Origin: Nomia melanderi
Lineage: Eukaryota > Arthropoda > Insecta > Hymenoptera > Halictidae
NCBI RefSeq assembly: GCF_051020985.1
Contig: NW_027475130.1
Coordinates: 11,364,001 to 11,428,000 of the forward strand
Direction: 5' to 3'
DNA: 64,000 bases
Shown here: one piece after another, positions 38,709-49,810 of the stretch
Layout: each line of letters opens with the position of its first letter
Numbering within the stretch: position 1 is the stretch's first letter
Notes under the pieces: generated by a model
The model's input: only the letters and a program-made list of their open reading frames with translations
Databases searched by the model: none
Told to the model about the DNA's origin: nothing
Translations under genes and position numbers: made by a program

Positions 38709-39147
38709 GGGTCGTTCCCGTTGCACAGATTCATGCGCCAGGGCCTCCTGCAGATAATTCACCTTGGTTTATTGCGCTATCTCTAATAGCACCCGAGATA
38801 TCACCAGATATATATTGGATTTTCCCCTGACCCTGAGTGTGCGGCACCATGAGACTGTAGTTTTCTCGGCCCCTGGTGGTCCTAGGTCGTTCCCGCTGCA
38901 CAGATTCATGCACCAGGGCCTCCTACAGACAATGCACTTTGATTTATTGCTCTATCTGTAATAGCACCCGAGATATCACCAGATATATATTGGATTTTCC
39001 CCTGACCCTGAGTGTCCGGCCCCATGAGACTGCGGTTTTCTCGGCCCCTGGTGGTCCGAGGTCGTTCCCGCTGCACACATTCATGCGCCAGGGCCTCCTG
39101 CAGATAATTCACTTTAGTTTATTGCGCTATCTTTAATAGCACCCGAG

Positions 39148-39161
39148 ATATCACCAGATAT
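39148..39161. other. Short AT-rich dyad next to the GATATC site
   Basis: ATATC and GATAT are 5-bp inverted arms around the 4-base spacer ACCA, at offsets 11-24. They run straight into an alternating ATATATAT stretch. The element is strongly kept across the array; exceptions include CACGAGAT near 1700, AACAGATA at several central sites and GCCAGATA in block D. The AT alternation could lower helix stability locally, but that is inference. Confidence 0.55.
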
Positions 39162-39214
39162 ATATTGGATTTTCCCCTGACCCTGAGTGTCCGGCCCCAT
39201 GAGACTGTGGTTTT

Positions 39215-39235
39215 CTCGGCCCCTGGTGGTCCGAG
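39215..39235. other. Conserved GC-rich imperfect hairpin (dyad) in the monomer
   Basis: In the reference monomer, CTCGG and CCGAG form perfect 5-bp arms. After one C/T mismatch, CC pairs with GG inside them, leaving a 5-base loop CTGGT. The element occupies offsets 78-98 and recurs in most monomers, for example at 363-383. Some variants weaken the inner stem (CTGCTGC near 2300, GCCGCTGG in the block with GGCCAGATTC) while keeping the outer arms. Whether it forms in DNA or RNA is not shown by the sequence. Confidence 0.7.
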
Positions 39236-40362
39236 GTCGTTCCCGCTGCACAGATTCATGCGCCAGGGCCTCCTACAGACAATGCACTTTGATTTATTGC
39301 GCTATCTGTAATAGCACCCGAGATATCACCAGATATATATTGGATTTTTCCCTGACCCTGAGTGTCCGGCCCCATGAGACTGTGGTTTTTTCGGCCCCTG
39401 GTGGTCCGAGGTCGTTCCCGTTGCACAGATTCATGCGCCAGGGCCTCCTGCAGTTAATTCACTTTGGTTTATTGCGCTATCTCTAATAGCACCCAAGATA
39501 TCACCAGATATATATTGAATTTTTCCCTGACCCTGTGTGTCCGGCCCCATGAGACTGTGGTTTTCTCGGCCCCTGGTGGTCCGATGTCGTTCCCCTTGCA
39601 CAGATTCATGCGCCAGAGCCTCCTGCAGATAATTCACTTTGATTTATTGCGCTATCTGTAATAGCACCCGAGATATCACCAGATAGATATTGGATTTTTC
39701 ACTGACCCTAAGTGTCCGGCCCCTCGGGACGGTGGTTTTCTCGGCCCCTGGTGGTCCGAGGTCGTTCCCGCTGCACAGATTCATGCGCCAGGGCCTCCTA
39801 CAGACAATGCACTTTGATTTATTGCTCTATCTGTAATAGCACCCGAGATATCACCAGATATATATTGGATTTTCCCCTGACCCTGAGTGTCCGGCCCCAT
39901 GAGACTGCGGTTTTCTCGGCCCCTGGTGGTCCGAGGTCGTTCCCGCTGCACACATTCATGCGCCAGGGCCTCCTGCAGACAATTCACTTTGTTTTATTGC
40001 GCTATCTCTAATAGCACCAGAGATATCACCAGATATATATTGGATTTTCCCCTGACCCTGAGTGTCCGGCCCCTTGAGACTGTCGTTTTCTCGGCCCCTG
40101 GTGGTCCGAGGTCGTTCCCGTTGCACAGATTCATGCGCCAGGGCCTCCTGCAGATAATTCACCTTGGTTTATTGCGCTATCTCTAATAGCACCCGAGATA
40201 TCACCAGATATATATTGGATTTTCCCCTGACCCTGAGTGTCCGGCCCCATGAGACTGTAGTTTTCTCGGCCCCTGGTGGTCCTAGGTCGTTCCCGCTGCA
40301 CAGCTTCAGGCGCCAGGGCCTCCTGCAGATAACTCACTTTGGTTTATTGCGCTATCTCTAAT

Positions 40363-41698
40363 AGCACCCGAGATATCACCAGATATATATTGGATTTTTC
40401 CCTGACCCTGAGTGTCCGGCCCCATGAGACGGTGGTTTTCTCGGCCCCTGGTGGTCCGAGGTCGTTCCCGCTGCAGAGATTCATGCGCCAGGGCCTCCTG
40501 CAGATAATTCACTTTGGTTTATTGCGCTATCTCTAATAGCGCCCGAGATATCAACAGATATATATTGGATTTTTCCCTGACCCTGAGTGTCCGGCCCCAT
40601 GAGACTGCGGTTTTCTCGGCCCCTGGTGGTCCGAGGTCGTTCCCGCTGCACACATTCATGCGCCAGGGCCTCCTGCAGATAATTCACAATGGTTTATTGC
40701 GCTATCTCTAATAGCACCCGAGATATCACCAGATATAAACTGGATTTTCCCCTGACCCTGAGTGTCCGGCCCCATGAGACTGTGGTTTTCTCGGCCCCTG
40801 GTGGTCCGAGGTCGTTGCCGCTTCACAGATTCATGCGCCAGGGCCTCCTACAGACAATGCACTTTGACTTATTGCGCTATCTGTAATAGCACCCGAGATA
40901 TCACCAGATATATATTGGATTTTTCCCCGACCCTGAGTGTCCGGCCCCATGAGACGGTGGTTTTCTCGGCCGCTGGTGGTCCGAGGTCGTTCCCGCTGGC
41001 CAGATTCATGCGCCAGGGCCTCCTACAGACAATGCACTATGATTTATTGCGCTATCTGTAATAGCACCCGAGATATCACCAGATCTATATTGGATTTTCA
41101 CCTGACCCTGAGTATCCGGCCCCATGAGACTGTGGTTTTCTCGGCCCCTGGTGGTTCGAGGTCGTTCCCGTTGCACAGATTCATGCGCCAGGGCCTCCTG
41201 CAGATAATTCACTTTGGTTTATTGCGCTATCTCTAATAGCACCCGAGATATCACCAGATATATATTGGATTTTTCACTGACCCTGAGCGTCCGGCCCCAT
41301 GAGACGGTCGTTTTCTCGGCCCCTGGTGGTCCGAGAACGTTCCCGCTGAACAGGTTCATGCGCCAGCGTCTCCTACAGACAATGCACTTTGATTTATTGC
41401 GCTATCTCTAATAGCACCCGAGATATCACCAGATATATATTGGATTTTTCACTGACCCTGAGCGTCCGGCCCCATGAGACGGTCGTTTTCTCGGCCCCTG
41501 GTGGTCCGAGAACGTTCCCGCTGCACAGGTTCCTGCGCCAGCGTCTCCTACAGACAATGCACTTTGATTTATTGCGCAATCTGTAATAGCACCCGAGATA
41601 TCACCAGATATATATTGGATTTTTCACTGACCCTGAGTGTCCTGCCCCATGAGACGGTGGTTTTCTCGGACCCTGGTGTTCCGAGGTCGTTCCCGCTG
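40363..41698 (+). repeat. Block C, copy 2
   Basis: Follows copy 1 at offset 8573 and copy 3 at offset 9448. Private changes are GGTGGTTCGAGG near 41152 and TTGCGCAATCTG near 41574. It passes into block D inside a shared GTGTCCTGCCCC / GGTGTTCC monomer whose tail is already the block D tail TTTGATTAATTG, so the junction lies within one monomer. Confidence 0.9.
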
Positions 41699-44079
41699 CA
41701 CAGATTCATGCGCCAGGGCCTCCTACAGACAATGCACTTTGATTAATTGCGCTATCTGTAATAGCACCCGAGATATCACCAGATATATATTGGATTTTAC
41801 CCTGACCCTGAGCGACCGGCCCCATGAGACGGTGGTTGTCTCGGCCCCTGGAGGTCCGAGGACGTACCCGCTGCACAGATTCATGCGCCAGGGCCTCGTG
41901 CAGATAATTCACTTTGGTTTATTGCGCTATCTCTAATAGCACCCGAGATATCACCAGATATATACTGGATTTTCCCCTGACCCTGAGTGTCCGGCCCCAT
42001 GAGACTGTGGTTTTCTCGGCCCCTGGTGGTGCGAGGTCGTCACCGCTGCACAGACTCATGCGCCAGGGCCTCCTACAGACAATGCAGTTTGATTTATTGC
42101 GCTATCTGTAATAGCAGCCGAGATATCACCAGATATATATTGGATTTTTCACTGACCCTGAGTGTCCGGCCCCATGAGACAGTCGTTTCCTCGGCCCCTG
42201 GTGGTCCGAGGTCGATCCCGCTGCACAGGTTCATGCGCCAGTGTCTCCTACAGACAATGCACTTTGATTTATTGCGCTATCTGTAATAGCACCCGAGATA
42301 TCACCAGATATATATTGGATTTGCCCCTGACCCTGAGTGTCCGGCCCCATGAGACTGTTGTTTTTTCGGCCCCTGGTGGTCCGAGGTCGTTCCCGCTGCA
42401 CAGATTCATGCGCCAGGGCCTCCTACAGACAATGCACATTGATTTATTGCGCTATCTGTAATAGCACCCGAGATATCACCAGATATATATTGGATTTTAC
42501 CCTGACCCTGAGTGTCCGGCCCCCTGAGACCTTGGTTGTCTCGGCCCCTGGAGGTCCGAGGACGTTCCCGCTGCACAGATTCATGCGCCAGGGCCTCCTG
42601 CAGATAATTCACTTTGGTTTATTGCGCTATCTATAATAGCACCCGAAATATCACCAGATATATGCTGGATTTTCACATGACCTTGGGTGACGGATTCCGA
42701 ATATCTGTCATTTTCTCGGCCCCTGGTGGTTCGAGGTCGTTCCTGCTTCACAGACTCATTCACCTGTGCCTCCTACAGACAATGCACTTTGATTTATCGC
42801 GCTATCTGTAATAGCACCCGAGATATCACCAGATATATATTGGATTTTTCCCCGACCCTGAGTCTCCGCCCCATGTGTCGGTGGTTTTCTCGGCCCCTGG
42901 TGGTCCGAGGTCGATCCCGCTGCACAGATTCATGCGCTAGGCCCTCCTACAGATAAGGCACTTTGATTTATTGCGCTATCTGTAATAGCACCCGAGATAT
43001 CGCCAGATATATATTTGATTTTTCCCCGACCCTGAGCGTCCGGCCCCATGAGACGGTGGTTTTCTCGGCCCCTGGTGGTCCGAGGTCGTTCCCGCTGCAC
43101 AGATGCATGCGCCAGGGCCTCCTGCAGATAATTCACTTTGATTTATCGCGCTATCTCTAATAGCACCCGAGATATCACCAGATATATATTGGATTTTTCC
43201 TCGACCCTGAGTGTCCGGCCCCATGAGACGGTGGTTTTCTCGGCCTCTTGTGGTCAGAGGTCGTTCCCGCTGCACAGTTTCATGCGCCAGGGCCTCCTAC
43301 AGACAATGCACTTTGGTTTATTACGCTATCTCTAATAGCACCCGAGATATCACCAGATACATATTGGATTTTCCCCAGACCCTGAGTGCCCGGCCCCATG
43401 AGACGGTGGTTTTCTCGGCCCCTGGTGGTCCGAGGTCGTTCCCGCTGCACAGATGCATGCGCCAGGGCCTCCTGCAGATAATTCACTTTGATTTATCGCG
43501 CTATCTCTAATAGCGCCCGAGATATCACCAGATATATATTGGATTTTTCCTCGACCCTGAGTGTCCGGCCCCATGTATCGGTGGTTTTCTCGGCCCCTGG
43601 TGATCCGAGGTCGTTCCCGCTGAACAGATTCATTCGCAAGGGCCTCCTGCATACAATGCTCTTTGACTTATTGCGCTATCTGTAATAGCACCCGAGATAT
43701 CGCCAGATATATATTTGATTTTTCCCCGACCCTGAGCGTCCGGCCCCATGAGACGGTGGTTTTCTCGGCCCCTGGTGGTCCGAGATCGTTCCCGCTGCAC
43801 AGATTCATGCGCCAGGGCCTCCTACAGACAATGCACTTTCATTTATTGCGCTATCTGTAATAGCACCCGAGATATCACCAGATATATACTGGATTTTCCC
43901 CTGTCCCTGAGTGTCCGGCCCCATGAGACAGTCGTTTTCTCGGCCCATGGTGGTCCGAGGTCGTTCCCGCTGCACAGATTCATGTGCCAGGGCCTCCTAC
44001 AGACAATGCACTTTGATTTATTGCGCTATCTGTAATAGCACCCGAGATATCACCAGATATATATTGGATTTTACCCTGA
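41699..44079 (+). repeat. Block D, copy 3
   Basis: Matches copy 1 at offset 7174 (41 monomers less one base) throughout, with only a few differences that I noticed, such as TAATAGCACCC against TAATAGGACCC near 42638, CAGATATAT against CAGCTATAT near 43005, and GAGATCG near 43782. At about 44079 it departs from copy 1 at CTGACCCTGAG against CTGACCATGAG. Confidence 0.9.
42638..42812 (+). repeat. Divergent marker monomer, copy 2
   Basis: Same altered segment as 35464-35638 in the same block D context, 7174 bp further on. It begins AGCACCCGAAATATC, against AGGACCCGAAATATC in copy 1. Confidence 0.9.
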
Positions 44080-45839
44080 CCCTGAGTGTCCGGCCCCATG
44101 AGACGGTGGTTGTCTCGGCCCCTGGTGGTTCGAGGTCGTTCCTGCTGCACAGACTCATTCGCCTGTGCCTCCTACAGACAATGCACTTTGATTTATCGCG
44201 CTATCTGTAATAGCACCCGAGATATCACCAGATATATATTGGATTTTCCCCTGACCCTGAGTGTCCGGCCCCATGAGACTGTGGTTTTTTCGGCCCCTGG
44301 TGGTCCGAGGTCGTTCCCGCTGCACAGATTCATGCGCCAGGGCCTCCTACAGACAATGCACATTGATTTATTGCGCTATCTGTAATAGCACCCGAGATAT
44401 CACCAGATATATATTGGATTTTACCCTGACCCTGAGTGTCCGGCCCCATGAGACGGTGGTTGTCTCGGCCCCTGGTGGTTCGAGGTCGTTCCTGCTGCAC
44501 AGACTCATTCGCCTGTGCCTCCTACAGACAATGCACTTTGATTTATCGCGCTATCTGTAATAGCACCCGAGATATCACCAGATATATATTGGATTTTTCC
44601 TCGACCCTGAGTGTCCGGCCCCATGAGACGGTGGTTTTCTCGGCCTCTTGTGGTCAGAGGTCGTTCCCGCTGCACAGATTGATGCGCCAGGGCCTCCTAC
44701 AGACAATGCACTTTGATTTATTGCGCTATCTGTAATAGCACCCGAGATATCACCAGATATATATTGGATTTTTCACTGACCCTGAGTGCCCGTCCCCATG
44801 AGACGGTGATTTTCTCGGCCCCTGGTGGTCCGAGGTCGTTCCCGCTGCACAGATGCATGCGCCAGGGCCTCCTGCAGATAATTCACTTTGGTTTATCGCG
44901 CTATCTCTATTAGCACCCAAGATATCACCAGATATATATTGGATTTTTACTCGACCCTGAGTGTCCGGCCCCATGAGACGGTGGTTTTCTCGGCCCCTTG
45001 TGGTCAGAGGTCGTTCCCGCTGCACAGATTCATGCGCCAGGGCCTCCTACAGACAATGCACTTTGATTTATTGCGCTATCTGTAATAGCACCCAAGATAT
45101 CACCAGATAAATATTGGATTTTCCCCTGACCCTGTGTGTCCGGCCCCATGAGACGGTGGTTTTCTCGGCCCCTGATGGTCCGAGGTCGTTCCCGCTGGCC
45201 ACATTTATGCGCCAGGGCCTCCTACAGACAATGCACTTTGATTTATTGCGCTATCTGTAATAGCACCAGAGATATCACCAGATATATATTGGATTTTCCC
45301 CTGACCCTGAGTGTCCGGCCCCTTGAGACTGTCGTTTTCTCGGCCCCTGGTGGTCCGAGGTCGTTCCCATTGCACAGATTCATGCGCCAGGGCCTCCTGC
45401 AGATAATTCACCTTGGTTTATTGCGCTATCTCTAATAGCACCCGAGATATCACCAGATATATATTGGATTTTCCCCTGACCCTGAGTGTCCGGCCCCATG
45501 AGACTGTAGTTTTCTCGGCCCCTGGTGGTCCTAGGTCGTTCCCGCTGCACAGCTTCAGGCGCCAGGGCCTCCTGCGGATAATTCACTTTGGTTTATTGCG
45601 CTATCTCTAAAAGCACCCGAGATATCACCAGATATATACTGGATTTTCCCCTGACCCTGAGTGTCCGGCCCCATGAGACTGTGGTTTTCTCGGCCCCTGG
45701 TGGTGCGAGGTCGTTCCCCCTTCACAGATTCATTCGCCAGGGCCTCCTACAGACAATGCACTTTGATTTATTGCGCTATCTGTAATAGCACCCGAGATAT
45801 CACCAGATATATATTGGATTTTACCCTGACCCTGAGTAT
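44080..45839 (+). repeat. Block K, copy 1
   Basis: Contains two copies, 350 bp apart, of the GTTGTCTCGG / GGTTCGAGG / TCGCCTGTGCC monomer (near 44090 and 44440). These are followed by CGGCCTCTTGTGGTC with GATTGATGCG, GAGTGCCCGTCCCC with GACGGTGATTTTC, and TCTCTATTAGC with TTTTTACTCG. That stretch returns at 55460 and 59135. Then come CAGATAAATATTGG with CTGTGTGTCCGG and GCCACATTTATG (also near 52280), a GTTCCCATTGCAC copy, CTGCGGATAATTC, and TCTCTAAAAGC. Confidence 0.85.
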
Positions 45840-48505
45840 CCGGCCCCATGAGACTGTGGTTTTTTCGGCCCCTGGTGGTCCGAGGTCGTTCCCGCTGCAC
45901 AGATTCATGCGCCAGGGCCTCCTACAGACAATGCACTTTGATTAATTGCGCTATCTGTAATAGCACCCGAGATATCACCAGATATATATTGGATTTTACC
46001 CTGACCCTGAGCGACCGGCCCCATGAGACGGTGGTTGTCTCGGCCCCTGGAGGTCCGAGGACGTACCCGCTGCACAGATTCATGCGCCAGGGCCTCGTGC
46101 AGATAATTCACTTTGGTTTATTGCGCTATCTCTAATAGCACCCGAGATATCACCAGATATATACTGGATTTTCCCCTGACCCTGAGTGTCCGGCCCCATG
46201 AGACTGTGGTTTTCTCGGCCCCTGGTGGTGCGAGGTCGTCACCGCTGCACAGACTCATGCGCCAGGGCCTCCTACAGACAATGCAGTTTGATTTATTGCG
46301 CTATCTGTAATAGCAGCCGAGATATCACCAGATATATATTGGATTTTTCACTGACCCTGAGTGTCCGGCCCCATGAGACAGTCGTTTCCTCGGCCCCTGG
46401 TGGTCCGAGGTCGATCCCGCTGCACAGGTTCATGCGCCAGTGTCTCCTACAGACAATGCACTTTGATTTATTGCGCTATCTGTAATAGCACCCGAGATAT
46501 CACCAGATATATATTGGATTTGCCCCTGACCCTGAGTGTCCGGCCCCATGAGACTGTTGTTTTTTCGGCCCCTGGTGGTCCGAGGTCGTTCCCGCTGCAC
46601 AGATTCATGCGCCAGGGCCTCCTACAGACAATGCACATTGATTTATTGCGCTATCTGTAATAGCACCCGAGATATCACCAGATATATATTGGATTTTACC
46701 CTGACCCTGAGTGTCCGGCCCCCTGAGACCTTGGTTGTCTCGGCCCCTGGAGGTCTGAGGACGTTCCCGCTGCACAGATTCATGCGCCAGGGCCTCCTGC
46801 AGATAATTCACTTTGGTTTATTGCGCTATCTATAATAGGACCCGAAATATCACCAGATATATGCTGGATTTTCACATGACCTTGGGTGACGGATTCCGAA
46901 TATCTGTCATTTTCTCGGCCCCTGGTGGTTCGAGGTCGTTCCTGCTTCACAGACTCATTCACCTGTGCCTCCTACAGACAATGCACTTTGATTTATCGCG
47001 CTATCTGTAATAGCACCCGAGATATCACCAGATATATATTGGATTTTTCCCCGACCCTGAGTCTCCGCCCCATGTGTCGGTGGTTTTCTCGGCCCCTGGT
47101 GGTCCGAGGTCGATCCCGCTGCACAGATTCATGCGCTAGGCCCTCCTACAGATAAGGCACTTTGATTTATTGCGCTATCTGTAATAGCACCCGAGATATC
47201 GCCAGATATATATTTGATTTTTCCCCGACCCTGAGCGTCCGGCCCCATGAGACGGTGGTTTTCTCGGCCCCTGGTGGTCCGAGGTCGTTCCCGCTGCACA
47301 GATGCATGCGCCAGGGCCTCCTGCAGATAATTCACTTTGATTTATCGCGCTATCTCTAATAGCACCCGAGATATCACCAGATATATATTGGATTTTTCCT
47401 CGACCCTGAGTGTCCGGCCCCATGAGACGGTGGTTTTCTCGGCCTCTTGTGGTCAGAGGTCGTTCCCGCTGCACAGTTTCATGCGCCAGGGCCTCCTACA
47501 GACAATGCACTTTGGTTTATTAAGCTATCTCTAATAGCACCCGAGATATCACCAGATACATATTGGATTTTCCCCAGACCCTGAGTGCCCGGCCCCATGA
47601 GACGGTGGTTTTCTCGGCCCCTGGTGGTCCGAGGTCGTTCCCGCTGCACAGATGCATGCGCCAGGGCCTCCTGCAGATAATTCACTTTGATTTATCGCGC
47701 TATCTCTAATAGCGCCCGAGATATCACCAGATATATATTGGATTTTTCCTCGACCCTGAGTGTCCGGCCCCATGTATCGGTGGTTTTCTCGGCCCCTGGT
47801 GATCCGAGGTCGTTCCCGCTGAACAGATTCATTCGCAAGGGCCTCCTGCATACAATGCTCTTTGACTTATTGCGCTATCTGTAATAGCACCCGAGATATC
47901 GCCAGATATATATTTGATTTTTCCCCGACCCTGAGCGTCCGGCCCCATGAGACGGTGGTTTTCTCGGCCCCTGGTGGTCCGAGGTCGTTCCCGCTGCACA
48001 GATTCATGCGCCAGGGCCTCCTACAGACAATGCACTTTCATTTATTGCGCTATCTGTAATAGCACCCGAGATATCACCAGGTATATACTGGATTTTCCCC
48101 TGTCCCTGAGTGTCCGGCCCCATGAGACAGTCGTTTTCTCGGCCCATGGTGGTCCGAGGTCGTTCCCGCTGCACAGATTCATGTGCCAGGGCCTCCTACA
48201 GACAATGCACTTTGATTTATTGCGCTATCTGTAATAGCACCCGAGATATCACCAGATATATATTGGATTTTACCCTGACCATGAGTGTCCGGCCCCATGA
48301 GACTGTGGTTTTTTCGGCCCCTGATGGGACGAGGTCGTTCCCGCTGCACAGATTCATGCGCCAGGGCCTCCTACAGACATTGCACTTTGATTTATTGCGC
48401 TATCTGTAATAGCACCCGAGATATCACCAGATATATATTGGATTTTTCACTGATCCTGAGCGTCCGGCCCCATGAGACGGTCGTTTTCTCTGCCCGTGGT
48501 GGTCC
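45840..48505 (+). repeat. Block D, copy 4
   Basis: Matches copy 1 at offset 11373 and extends past it through GGGACGAGG and TCTCTGCCCGTGG. Private changes include GGTCTGAGG near 46754, TTATTAAGC near 47518 and CAGGTATATACTGG near 48080. It ends at the GGTCCGGGGTCG junction and passes into block J, exactly as copy 2 does. Confidence 0.9.
46837..47011 (+). repeat. Divergent marker monomer, copy 3
   Basis: Same altered segment, in block D copy 4. It shares AGGACCCGAAATATC with copy 1. Confidence 0.9.
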
Positions 48506-49810
48506 GGGGTCGTTCCCGTTGCACAGATTCATGCGCCAGGGCCTCCTGCAGATAATTCACCTTGGTTTATTGCGCTATCTCTAATAGCACCCGAGATATC
48601 ACCAGATATATATTGGATTTTCCCCTGACCCTGAGTGTGCGGCACCATGAGACTGTAGTTTTCTCGGCCCCTGGTGGTCCTAGGTCGTTCCCGCTGCACA
48701 GATTCATGCACCAGGGCCTCCTACAGACAATGCACTTTGATTTATTGCTCTATCTGTAATAGCACCCGAGATATCACCAGATATATATTGGATTTTCCCC
48801 TGACCCTGAGTGTCCGGCCCCATGAGACTGCGGTTTTCTCGGCCCCTGGTGGTCCGAGGTCGTTCCCGCTGCACACATTCATGCGCCAGGGCCTCCTGCA
48901 GATAATTCACATTAGTTTATTGCGCTATCTTTAATAGCACCCGAGATATCACCAGATATATATTGGATTTTCCCCTGACCCTGAGTGTCCGGCCCCATGA
49001 GACTGTGGTTTTCTCGGCCCCTGGTGGTCCGATGTCGTTCCCCTTGCACAGATTCATGCGCCAGAGCCTCCTGCAGATAATTCACTTTGATTTATTGCGC
49101 TATCTGTAATAGCACCCGAGATATCACCAGATAGATATTGGATTTTTCACTGACCCTAAGTGTCCGGCCCCTCGGGACGGTGGTTTTCTCGGCCCCTGGT
49201 GGTCCGAGGTCGTTCCCGCTGCACAGATTCATGCGCCAGGGCCTCCTACAGACAATGCACTCTGATTTATTGCTCTATCTGTAATAGCACCCGAGATATC
49301 ACCAGATATATATTGGATTTTCCCCTGACCCTGAGTGTCCGGCCCCATGAGACTGCGGTTTTCTCGGCCCCTGGTGGTCCGAGGTCGTTCCCGCTGCACA
49401 CATTCATGCGCCAGGGCCTCCTGCAGACAATTCACTTTGTTTTATTGCGCTATCTCTAATAGCACCAGAGATATCACCAGATATATATTGGATTTTCCCC
49501 TGACCCTGAGTGTCCGGCCCCTTGAGACTGTCGTTTTCTCGGCCCCTGGTGGTCCGAGGTCGTTCCCGTTGCACAGATTCATGCGCCAGGGCCTCCTGCA
49601 GATAATTCACCTTGGTTTATTGCGCTATCTCTAATAGCACCCGAGATATCACCAGATATATATTGGATTTTCCCCTGACCCTGAGTGTCCGGCCCCATGA
49701 GACTGTAGTTTTCTCGGCCCCTGGTGGTCCTAGGTCGTTCCCGCTGCACAGCTTCAGGCGCCAGGGCCTCCTGCAGATAACTCACTTTGGTTTATTGCGC
49801 TATCTCTAAT
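48506..49810 (+). repeat. Block J, copy 2
   Basis: Follows 38709-40362 with two monomers removed after about 48985. Private changes are TTCACATTAG near 48905 and CACTCTGATTT near 49260. Confidence 0.85.

Larger units (their letters stand above)
39138..39312 (+). repeat. Reference monomer, tail type A
   Basis: This copy matches the majority base at nearly every position and serves as the type A reference. Landmarks by offset: GATATC at 10-15, AT-rich core at 21-29, two CCCTGA hexamers at 38-49, hairpin arms at 78-82 and 94-98, CpG-bearing GC-rich half to about 136, then the tail. Type A reads TACAGACAATGCAC, then TTTGATTT, then CTGTAATAG into the next copy. It has C at offset 37 and T at offset 69. 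There is no coding content: the tail ends in TAA TAG and the frame shifts by one base in each successive copy. Confidence 0.9.
38709..40362 (+). repeat. Block J, copy 1
   Basis: Matches 48506-49810. The offset is 9798 at the left and 9448 from about 39690, so two monomers here (around 39187-39537) are absent in the other copy. Markers: GTGCGGCACC with ATGCACCAGG; TTTGATTTATTGCTC; ACTGCGG with ACACATTC; GGTCCGATGTCG with GCGCCAGAGCC; AGATAGATATTGG with CCCCTCGGGACGG; CAATTCACTTTGTTTT; CCTTGAGACTGTCG; and CAGCTTCAGGCG. Confidence 0.85.

Noticed and set aside
39142..39158. CENP-B box on the reverse strand around CCCGAGATATCACC
   Set aside because: Only the CCCG part fits. The required T after two free positions and the CGAA core are absent, so the 17-bp motif is not met in the consensus.
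39138..39312. Human-type alpha satellite
   Set aside because: The size is close (171 against 175 bp) but the sequence is about 53% GC and shows no resemblance that I can recognise to alpha monomers.
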